A stretch of DNA of 64,000 bases, from contig DASXFC010000011.1 in assembly GCA_036489775.1 (NCBI GenBank), positions 43,177 through 107,176 of the forward strand, written 5' to 3'. The notes below the pieces were generated by a model, which did no database searches, was not told the DNA's origin, and saw only the letters and a list, made by a program, of their open reading frames with translations. Position 1 is the stretch's first letter; each line of letters starts with the position of its first letter. This stretch comes from Bog-473 sp036489775. Its GTDB lineage: Bacteria; Actinomycetota; Acidimicrobiia; Acidimicrobiales; RAAP-2. The position numbers and the translations under genes were made by a program. Below are positions 50,947-58,161 of this stretch, piece by piece.

Positions 50947-52187
50947 AGCCGAAGCGGTCCCGCAAGGGGCTGGTCTATCTCTTCGCGGTCGCCGGGCCGG
51001 GGCTTATCGCGGCATCGGCGGGCAACGACGCTGGTGGCATCGTCACCTATGCGTCGGCCGGCTCGCAGTTCGTGTACCGCACGCTCTTCTTGATGGTGCT
51101 GATCACCATCGCCTACGTCGCAGTACAGGAGATGGTGGCACGCCTGGCCGTCCACACGGGGAAAGGGCTGGCCGCGCTGATCCGCGAGGAGTTCCCCCTG
51201 CGGGTCACCGCCTTTGCCATCACGGCATTGACCGTCGCCAACGTCGGGCTCATGGTGACCGAGTTCGGCGGCATCGGCGCTGCCTTCGACCTGTGGGGCG
51301 TCTCCCGCTACATCTCGGTGCCGGTGGCCGCAGTCGCCATCTGGGCCTTAGTGCTCTTCGGTTCCTACCGCTACGCCGAGCGGATCTTCCTGCTCCTGAC
51401 GCTGGTGTTCATCACCTATCCCATCGCCGCCATCCTCGGGCACCCGCATTGGGCCACTGTCGGTTCCCACACCGTCCTGCCGCACCTGTTGGCGTCCAAG
51501 TCCTTCCTGTTCCTGGCCGTCGCCCTCATTGGGACCACCATCACGCCGTACATCCAGCTCTACGAAGCCGGGGCAGTGGTGGACAAGGGGGTGAAGCCCG
51601 ACGAGTACCCGCTGCAGCGGGTCGACGCCGTTTCAGGCGCCGTGATCTCCAACGTGGTGGCCATGGCGATCATCATCGCCACCGGCGCCGCCATCGGCGG
51701 TACGGGTGTGCTGCACTCGGCCGAGACCGCGGCCCGTGCCTTGCGCCCGGTAGCCGGCCCGGCCGCCGTGACCCTCTTCGGCTTGGGCCTGCTCGGAGCG
51801 TCGGCCCTGGCCGCCGCCGTGGTGCCCCTCTCCACCTCCTACGCCGTCGCCGAGGCCATCGGAGTGGAGCGTTCGGTGTCCTCGAGCTTCCGCCAAGCCC
51901 CGCTGTTCCTGGGTCTTTTCTCGGCCCAGATCCTCATCGGGGCGGCTGTCGTCCTGGTCCCGGGCAACCTCATCACCTTGATCCTCAACACTCAGGTCCT
52001 CGAGGGCGTGATCACCCCGATGACCCTGATCCTCATCTTGATCCTGGCCAACCGCCGTTCGTTGCTCGGGGACAAGGCCAACGGGCCCTGGGCCAGGTAT
52101 CTCGGAGGCGCCGCCATCTGGGCCACCGCCGGGGTGGCGACCTTCTATATCGGGCTCACCGTGTTCGGCTGGTTGGGCCTCACGTGA
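50943..52187 (+). CDS. NRAMP-family divalent-metal transporter with altered metal motifs
   Basis: A 414-residue membrane protein with about 11 helices and the NRAMP plan. In TM1, canonical D-P-G-N is replaced by GLIAASAGNDAGGIVTYAS, keeping an Asp. In TM6, the canonical M-P-H is replaced: IGTTITPYIQLYEAGAVVDK, with Thr-Pro-Tyr and no Met. The Met normally favours transition metals, and its loss is a known mark of Mg2+-transporting NRAMP-related proteins. Transport of Mg2+ is therefore likely, but inferred. It is translationally coupled to the PRC/MgtE-N/CBS protein. Confidence 0.87.
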   Translation: MKPKRSRKGLVYLFAVAGPGLIAASAGNDAGGIVTYASAGSQFVYRTLFLMVLITIAYVAVQEMVARLAVHTGKGLAALIREEFPLRVTAFAITALTVANVGLMVTEFGGIGAAFDLWGVSRYISVPVAAVAIWALVLFGSYRYAERIFLLLTLVFITYPIAAILGHPHWATVGSHTVLPHLLASKSFLFLAVALIGTTITPYIQLYEAGAVVDKGVKPDEYPLQRVDAVSGAVISNVVAMAIIIATGAAIGGTGVLHSAETAARALRPVAGPAAVTLFGLGLLGASALAAAVVPLSTSYAVAEAIGVERSVSSSFRQAPLFLGLFSAQILIGAAVVLVPGNLITLILNTQVLEGVITPMTLILILILANRRSLLGDKANGPWARYLGGAAIWATAGVATFYIGLTVFGWLGLT

Positions 52188-52226
52188 GGGCCCCGCTTGC
52201 GCCGGAGCAGGGGGTTCGGGGAGGCT

Positions 52227-53660
52227 ATGCGGCCATGGCTGGACCTGTCGGGACTTTTCGTGCCTAAATCGCCCCGGCAGAAATGGATCGAGACCAGGGA
52301 GTCCTGGGAGCGCTCGCGCCACATCGAGATCCCGCCGGCGGTGCCCGCGGCACCCCCGCGACCTGGGGGTATGCGGATCGCCTACCTCACGTACCGGGGC
52401 AATCCGCGCTGTGGGGGCCAAGGGGTCTACTCCCGCCATCTGACGCGCGAACTGGTCGCGCTGGGGCACTCGGTCGAGGTTTTCTCGGGGCCGCCATGGC
52501 CCGAGCTCGACGAAGGGGTGGGTTTCACCCCGGTCCCGGGTCTCGACCTCTACCGCGACCCGGACCCGTTCCGCATGCCGCACCCTCGCGAGTTCCGCTC
52601 CAAGGAGGATTGGGTCGAGTTCGGGGTGATGTGCACCGCCGGCTTCGGCGAGCCGCTGGCCTACTCGCTGCGGGCCCGGCGCCTGCTGGCGGAACGCCGG
52701 GGTGACTTCGACGTGGTCCACGACAACCAGTGCCTGGGTTCTGGGATGTTGGGCATGGTCGAGGACGGCTGGCCTCTGCTGACCACGCTGCACCACCCCA
52801 TCACGGTCGACCGCCAGCTGGCCCTTTCGCACACCACCAACCCGTGGCAGCGCGTTACCACCCGCCGCTGGTTCGGATTCCTCGGGATGCAGGTGCGGGT
52901 GGCCCGCGCCCTGCCGGCCGTGGTCACGGTGTCCGAGAACTCGAGGACCGACATCGCGGCCCAGATGAGTGTGTCGCCCGAACGGATGACGGTGGTCCCG
53001 GTCGGTGTCGACCACACCGTGTTCAAGCCGTTCGCCGACGTGGTGCCGATCCCGGGCCGGATCATGGTCACCTCGTCGAGCGACGTCCCCATGAAGGGAC
53101 TGGTGCCGCTGCTCGAGGCCGTGGCCAAGCTGCGGACCGAGCGCGACATCGAGCTGACCGTCATCGGCCGTCCCACCGAGGGCGGCCGGGTGGACAAGGC
53201 ACTGCGGCGTCTGGGCCTCAACGACATCGTGCACTGTGTGAGCGGGATCAGTGACGGGGCCCTGGCCCGTCTGTACGGCGAAGCACAGGTGGCCGTGGTG
53301 CCTTCGCTCTATGAGGGTTTTTCGCTCCCGGCCATCGAGGCCATGTCCTGCGGTGTGGCGGTCGTGGCCACCACCGGCGGCGCCCTGCCCGAGGTGGTCG
53401 GGACCAGCGGCGAGACCGGCTTGCTGGTGCCGCCCAATGATCCCGGTGCCCTGGCCTTGGCCATCGGCCAGTTGCTGGATGACCCCGCACTCCGAGCCAA
53501 GCTCGGTGCCGCCGGCCGCGAGCGGGTCATCCACCGCTTCACCTGGCAGGTCACCGCGGCCGGGACGGCTGCCTGTTACGAGGCCATTCTCAAGGGCGAG
53601 CCGCTGCCCGGCGCGCCGGTCGCGGCCACCGCCACGGTCAGCGAGGACGTCGCGTGCTGA
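52227..53660 (+). CDS. GT4-family glycosyltransferase
   Basis: A 477-residue GT-B enzyme. The N-domain begins RIAYLTYRGNPRCGGQGVYS with the G-G-Q-G-V-Y donor loop, and the C-domain has VVPVGVDHTVFKPFADVVPI and VVPSLYEGFSLPAIEAMSCG with the E-x7-E pattern that binds the nucleotide sugar. It transfers a sugar from UDP- or GDP-sugar to a lipid or glycan acceptor. ATG 52227 follows GGGGAGG; ATG 52371 would start directly at the fold. It is the first gene of a run with two methyltransferases and a toroid protein, a possible glycolipid pathway. Confidence 0.9.
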   Translation: MRPWLDLSGLFVPKSPRQKWIETRESWERSRHIEIPPAVPAAPPRPGGMRIAYLTYRGNPRCGGQGVYSRHLTRELVALGHSVEVFSGPPWPELDEGVGFTPVPGLDLYRDPDPFRMPHPREFRSKEDWVEFGVMCTAGFGEPLAYSLRARRLLAERRGDFDVVHDNQCLGSGMLGMVEDGWPLLTTLHHPITVDRQLALSHTTNPWQRVTTRRWFGFLGMQVRVARALPAVVTVSENSRTDIAAQMSVSPERMTVVPVGVDHTVFKPFADVVPIPGRIMVTSSSDVPMKGLVPLLEAVAKLRTERDIELTVIGRPTEGGRVDKALRRLGLNDIVHCVSGISDGALARLYGEAQVAVVPSLYEGFSLPAIEAMSCGVAVVATTGGALPEVVGTSGETGLLVPPNDPGALALAIGQLLDDPALRAKLGAAGRERVIHRFTWQVTAAGTAACYEAILKGEPLPGAPVAATATVSEDVAC

Positions 53661-54463
53661 CCGTCGACTACGACAAGCTCGGGGTGGGTCCGGGTGACCG
53701 GGTGCTGGACTTGGGCTGCGGCTTCGGCCGGCATGCCTTCGAGGCGGCTCGGCGCGGCGCATCGGTGGTGGCCCTCGATGCCGGGCCCGAGGAAGTGGCG
53801 CAGGTGCGCGGCACCTTCGGTGCCATGGTGGAAGCGGGCGAGCTGGCGGCTGATCACCCGGCCACCGCGGTGCAGGGTGATGCCTTGCGCCTGCCCTTTC
53901 CCGACGGCACCTTCGACCGAGTCATCGCTTCGGAGGTCCTCGAGCACATTCCCGATGACGTGTCGGCCATGGCCGAGCTGGCCCGGGTCCTGCGGCCCGG
54001 GGGCACCATGGCCGTGACAGTGCCGCGTTGCGGCCCCGAGGCCGTCAACTGGGCTCTGTCCGACGAGTACCACGACACGCCGGGCGGACACGTCCGCATC
54101 TACCGCCGCTCGACCCTGGAGCGCCGCCTGCGTTCAGTCGGCCTCGAGCCCACTGGCTTCCATCACGCGCACGGCCTGCACTCGCCCTACTGGTGGCTCC
54201 GTTGCCTGGTCGGGCCGAGCAATGACCAGCATCCGGCGGTGGCCGCCTATCACAAGGTCCTGGTGTGGGACATCGTCAAGGCTCCGCTGCTGACGCGCAC
54301 GGCCGACCGTGTGCTCAGCCCGGTCATCGGCAAGAGCCTGGTGCTGTACCTGGCCAAACCGCAGCACGCCGTGACCGGCCTGCCCGATGCCAAGCCGAAC
54401 GTACCCCGGGGTGTCCCAGGACGGCGTGGGCCGAGCACACCACGGCAGGGTGCGGCGGCATGA
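53654..54463 (+). CDS. Class I SAM-dependent methyltransferase
   Basis: A 269-residue enzyme with VLDLGCGFGRHAFEAARRGA (SAM loop, about residues 18-36), ALDAGPEEVAQ, QGDALRLPFPDGTFDRVIAS, EVLEHIPDD and GGTMAVTVPRCGPEAVNWAL, a UbiE/SAM-MT_11-like arrangement. It probably methylates a product of the preceding glycosyltransferase, whose stop lies inside its first codons (overlap 53654-53660). The start is GTG 53654. Target atom and substrate are unknown. Confidence 0.88.
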   Translation: MLTVDYDKLGVGPGDRVLDLGCGFGRHAFEAARRGASVVALDAGPEEVAQVRGTFGAMVEAGELAADHPATAVQGDALRLPFPDGTFDRVIASEVLEHIPDDVSAMAELARVLRPGGTMAVTVPRCGPEAVNWALSDEYHDTPGGHVRIYRRSTLERRLRSVGLEPTGFHHAHGLHSPYWWLRCLVGPSNDQHPAVAAYHKVLVWDIVKAPLLTRTADRVLSPVIGKSLVLYLAKPQHAVTGLPDAKPNVPRGVPGRRGPSTPRQGAAA

Positions 54464-55575
54464 CGACCGAGCGCGTCCTCCGCTTCGACGAGTTCACCAT
54501 CCCGGCCGTGCCGGGCGTGCTGACCGGCTCCGATGTGCTGGCCACGGCCCAGGCCATCGCCGAGATCCAACAGGACGACGGGATGATCCCGTGGTTCGTC
54601 GGTGGGCACTGCGATCCCTGGAACCACGTTGAAGGGGCCATGGCCCTCTCGGTGTGCGGGCTGATCCCCGAAGCCATGGCGGCCTACCGCTGGCTGGCCG
54701 AGCGCCAGCTCCCTGACGGCAGCTGGTTCAACTACTACCGCGGCAGCGGCGTGAAGGACCAACGGCTCGACACCAATGTCTGCGCCTACCTGGCCGCCGG
54801 GGCCTGGCATCATCACCTGATCACCGGGGACGTCGAGTTCCTGGGCGAGTTGTGGCCCACCATCGAGAAGGGCATGGACTTCATCCTGCGCTGGCAGCAG
54901 CCTGACGGCTCGGTGCTGTGGTCGCTCGATTCAGCCGGTCGGGCCGAGAGCTACGCCTTGCTGACCGGATCGTCATCGATCTACCACTCCCTGCGCTGTG
55001 CCGTGGCCATCGCCGAATGCCTGGCCAAGGACCGGCCTGACTGGGAACTGGCCGCCGGCCGCCTGGGTCACGCGGTGGCCCATCACCCCAACGCCTTCGC
55101 CCCCAAGATCGAGTTCGCCATGGACTGGTACTACCCGATGCTCTCGGGAGCCCTCGAGGGTGAGGCCGGGCGCCGTCGGCTGGCCGAAGGATGGACCACG
55201 TTCGTCATGGAGGGTTTGGGCGTGCGCTGCGTCTCCACCGGTGACTGGGTGACGGCAGCCGAGACGGCTGAGTGCGTGCTGACCCTCGATGCGCTCGGGA
55301 TGGATGGGCATGCTCTCGACCTGTTCGTGGCCGGCCAGAACCTCCGGCTTGAAGACGGGTCCTACTGGACCGGCATGGTCTACCCCGAGCGCGAGACGTT
55401 CCCCAAGGACGAGCGCACCACCTACACCTTCGCGGCCATGGTGCTGGCGGCCGACGCGCTGTCCAACACGACGCCGGCAGCGGGCTTGTTCCGGGGCGAG
55501 TGTCTGCCGGCCGCCATCGACCTGGCCGAGCCGCACTGCACCGGCGATGCCGCCTTGGGCTGCACCGCCGAGTAG
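54460..55575 (+). CDS. Alpha-toroid protein, prenyltransferase/glycosidase-like
   Basis: A 371-residue protein in an ATGA overlap with the methyltransferase. It is built of helical repeats with AIAEIQQDDGMIPWFVGGHC, RQLPDGSWFNYYRGSGVKDQ, RWQQPDGSVLWSLDSAGRAE and EDGSYWTGMVYPERETFPKD, the Q-x-x-D-G-S/x-W type repeats of (alpha/alpha)6 toroids. Similar proteins are annotated as prenyltransferase- or squalene-cyclase-like, but the six-hairpin glycosidase fold is also possible. HCDPWNHVEGAMALS has candidate acidic residues. Its place between glycosyltransferase, methyltransferases and a GH5 favours glycan work. Function is not established. Confidence 0.75.
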   Translation: MTTERVLRFDEFTIPAVPGVLTGSDVLATAQAIAEIQQDDGMIPWFVGGHCDPWNHVEGAMALSVCGLIPEAMAAYRWLAERQLPDGSWFNYYRGSGVKDQRLDTNVCAYLAAGAWHHHLITGDVEFLGELWPTIEKGMDFILRWQQPDGSVLWSLDSAGRAESYALLTGSSSIYHSLRCAVAIAECLAKDRPDWELAAGRLGHAVAHHPNAFAPKIEFAMDWYYPMLSGALEGEAGRRRLAEGWTTFVMEGLGVRCVSTGDWVTAAETAECVLTLDALGMDGHALDLFVAGQNLRLEDGSYWTGMVYPERETFPKDERTTYTFAAMVLAADALSNTTPAAGLFRGECLPAAIDLAEPHCTGDAALGCTAE

Positions 55576-55576
55576 T

Positions 55577-56260
55577 TCAGCCCGGCGGCGCCACCCGGCG
55601 CAGCACCCGCAAGCTGCCACATTCGCCGTCTTCGACGAACTCGGTTGATTCGAGCGCCGCACAGAACAGCTCGTAGGGCGGTCGGCCGCCGCCAGCCGGA
55701 TCGGGGAACACGTCGTGGATGGCCAACCAACCTCCCAGGGCCACCTGCGGGGCCCAGCCCCGGAAATCGGCCCAGGCCGGCTCGGCCCCGTGTCCGCCGT
55801 CGATGAAACAGAAGGCCAAGGGTTGCTGCCAGCGCTTCGCCACGGTGGGCGAGTCGCCCACCACCCCCACCACGGTCTGCTCGAGGCCGGCATCGGTCAT
55901 GGCCCGGCGCCAGTGGGCCAGAGTGTCGATGCGGCCTTCGGCCGGGTCCACCAGGTCAGGCTCGTGGTAGTCCCATCCGGCCTGGTTCTCCTCGGAGCCG
56001 CGGTGGTGATCGATGGAGAAGAGAACGGCGCCGGTCGCCTCGGCCGCCGCCCCCAGGTAGGTACCGGACTTGCCGCACCAGGCCCCGATCTCGACGAACG
56101 TGGTGGGCGTGGCCGGCGACTGCCGGCCGGCACGCAGGGCGGCCCGCAACAACGCCTCACCCTCGTCGTCGGGCATGAAGCCACGGGTGACCCGGGCCGC
56201 CTCGATCAGGGACTGCACCCGATCGGTTTTCAGGGCGGGATCGGTGGGGAGGGTGGGCAT
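55577..56260 (-). CDS. Class I SAM-dependent methyltransferase (Methyltransf_24-like)
   Basis: A 227-residue protein with TTFVEIGAWCGKSGTYLGAA (SAM loop near residue 57), AVLFSIDHHRGSEENQAGWD, VVGVVGDSPTVAKRW and LAFCFIDGGHGAEPAWADFR, then LGGWLAIHDVFPDPAGG. The D-G-x-H-x-Y/E-like pattern and D-H-H segment match the metal-dependent sugar O-methyltransferase type. It is convergent with the toroid gene, and the stops are almost adjacent (55575 and 55577). It follows the GH5 gene after 43 bases on the same strand order. Confidence 0.85.
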   Translation of the reverse strand: MPTLPTDPALKTDRVQSLIEAARVTRGFMPDDEGEALLRAALRAGRQSPATPTTFVEIGAWCGKSGTYLGAAAEATGAVLFSIDHHRGSEENQAGWDYHEPDLVDPAEGRIDTLAHWRRAMTDAGLEQTVVGVVGDSPTVAKRWQQPLAFCFIDGGHGAEPAWADFRGWAPQVALGGWLAIHDVFPDPAGGGRPPYELFCAALESTEFVEDGECGSLRVLRRVAPPG

Positions 56261-56303
56261 GAGCCTGGTGAGTGTAGAGGCTCGGTCGGAGCGCCCGGCC
56301 GGA

Positions 56304-58142
56304 TCAGCTCACCGCCACGCCGTAACGCCCCGACCCGGTCGGTGCCACGTACGCGATCCGGCTGCCGTCGGGATTCATCTGCACCTTGTCGAGTGTGGCG
56401 GCGCCACTGACCGACACCGCGCCCCTGACCAGCGGCGGGATGTACACCTCGGTTTCCTGATCGCGGGCGCCCGGGGCGACCCGGGTGGGTGAGGTGGCAG
56501 CCATGGTGAACGAGGCGTTGGTGGGGTTGTAGTTGAATGAGATGAGGGTGCCGGCCGTGGCGCGCGGGTAGACCCTTGACACGTAGAGCAGACGGCTCGT
56601 GATGAGCGGTCCGTTCTGTGCCGGCACGGCGGCGGTGTCCCCCTCGAACATCGACCACGCCCCCGGCTCGCATTGCGCGGCGGTTTGGCCCGGACCGCAA
56701 TTGCCCTTCCAGGCCCAGAGGCTCGAACCGACCCCAGCCTGATCGATGGCGGCGGTCTCTTGGGCCAGGATCGAACTGTCGTCGTCGTTGGAGTTGCCGT
56801 ACTCACCGATGAAGAGGGCGGCCCCCATCGCTTCGGCCTCGGCGTTGGCCGTGATCATGGCCTGGCTGTAGCTCAAGGGGTACACCTTGGACACCACGCC
56901 CCCGAGTATCAAGGTGTCCACGGTGAAGACATGGGTATAGGCGTGTGGCGCGTAGACGATGTTGGGATACGAGGTGAACGGCAGCGAGAGGCCGACGGCG
57001 AAGTCGGTCAGGTTGCGTGCAGCCATCGGCTCGACGAAGAAGAGCTGACGGGTGTCGTCGATGCCGAGGCTGCGGTAGCCGCAGAGCGACGTGTAGGGCG
57101 ATCCGGGCGGGCATGTCGCCCCCTCGTGGATGCCGGTGATGGCGTCGATGGCCCGCCGGTAGAAGGGGTAGAGGAATTCCTGATCGAAGACGCCGGGGAC
57201 GGCTACGTCTCCGGGCAGCGGTTCGTTCATCAGGTCGTAGCCGATCACGGTGGAATCGTTCTTGAAGCGAGCAGCCAGCGCGGCCAGGGCTCCGATGTAG
57301 TGATCCTGCAGGCCCGGTCCCGGTGCCTCGCCCTGGGGCAACGGGTCACCTTTGGCATCCTTGGGCACCGCGTTGAGCCAGAAGTTGGTGAAGGCCGTCT
57401 CCACAAAAGTGTTGAGTTCGCTCTGGCCGTCCACGGAAAGGGCGGGCGCGCCATCGGCCATGACGGCCCAGGGCGGCGCCCCGTCGGCATGGCCCCCGGT
57501 CTCGGTGGTGGGCGCCAGGAGCGGTGGCACCGAGACCGGCGCCGTCTCGGGCGTGAAGCGCGAGTAGCTGTCCTCGTGCATGTCGATGAGGACGTAGATG
57601 CCCTGTTGGCCCGCCCACTGCACCACCTGGGCGATGCGATCGATGTAGGTCGTGTTGTAGACGCCCGGTGTCGGCTCGAGTTGGCTCCAGCTGACCGGCA
57701 GGCGGATGAAGTTGAAGCCGAGCCCGCGCATCTGAGCCAGGTCGTTGTCCGAGTCGGGCAGATCTGATTGGTCGTATTCGGGCAACCCGGCCTGGACCTC
57801 GCAGACGGGGGGCTCAGAGATGTCGTGGGAATTGGTCGGGCAGGTGCCGTCGTAATCACTCGAGCTGAGTGGCCAGAACGGCAGTCCGCCGGGCTCCTGC
57901 CCGCTGGGCGTGGTGTACACGTCGTCTTCCAGCCCGACCAGGTTCACGCCGCGCAGGATGACGGTGCGGCCCGACGGATCCACGATCTGCGCCCGTGCTC
58001 CAGCCGGATGGCTCACGGACAGCCACGGCAAGGCGGCGACCGCGGTTGGAGCGGCCGGGGCCGGCGCGCCACTCACGGTCAGCGTGCCCACCACCATCAC
58101 GGCGGCACCGCAGTCAATGAGACGTCGAGCTAGCGCTCTCAT
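56304..58142 (-). CDS. Secreted GH5 glycoside hydrolase (endoglycoceramidase-like)
   Basis: From ATG 58142 the protein has 612 residues with a signal peptide (RRLIDCGAAVMVVGTLTVSG, cleavage near APAPA). The GH5 barrel includes VILRGVNLVGLEDDVYTTPS, FNFIRLPVSWSQLEPTPGVY, DMHEDSYSRFTPETAP, acid/base Glu307 in DLMNEPLPGD and nucleophile Glu447 in LFIGEYGNSN. The LRGVNL-x-DD-Y and MHEDSYSR features are those of endoglycoceramidases and steryl-glucosidases. A C-terminal beta domain (from about residue 520) completes it. It should cleave glycolipids outside the cell; a general cellulase is less likely. Confidence 0.9.
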   Translation of the reverse strand: MRALARRLIDCGAAVMVVGTLTVSGAPAPAAPTAVAALPWLSVSHPAGARAQIVDPSGRTVILRGVNLVGLEDDVYTTPSGQEPGGLPFWPLSSSDYDGTCPTNSHDISEPPVCEVQAGLPEYDQSDLPDSDNDLAQMRGLGFNFIRLPVSWSQLEPTPGVYNTTYIDRIAQVVQWAGQQGIYVLIDMHEDSYSRFTPETAPVSVPPLLAPTTETGGHADGAPPWAVMADGAPALSVDGQSELNTFVETAFTNFWLNAVPKDAKGDPLPQGEAPGPGLQDHYIGALAALAARFKNDSTVIGYDLMNEPLPGDVAVPGVFDQEFLYPFYRRAIDAITGIHEGATCPPGSPYTSLCGYRSLGIDDTRQLFFVEPMAARNLTDFAVGLSLPFTSYPNIVYAPHAYTHVFTVDTLILGGVVSKVYPLSYSQAMITANAEAEAMGAALFIGEYGNSNDDDSSILAQETAAIDQAGVGSSLWAWKGNCGPGQTAAQCEPGAWSMFEGDTAAVPAQNGPLITSRLLYVSRVYPRATAGTLISFNYNPTNASFTMAATSPTRVAPGARDQETEVYIPPLVRGAVSVSGAATLDKVQMNPDGSRIAYVAPTGSGRYGVAVS

Positions 58143-58161
58143 CGAGCGTCGCCCCACCCGC

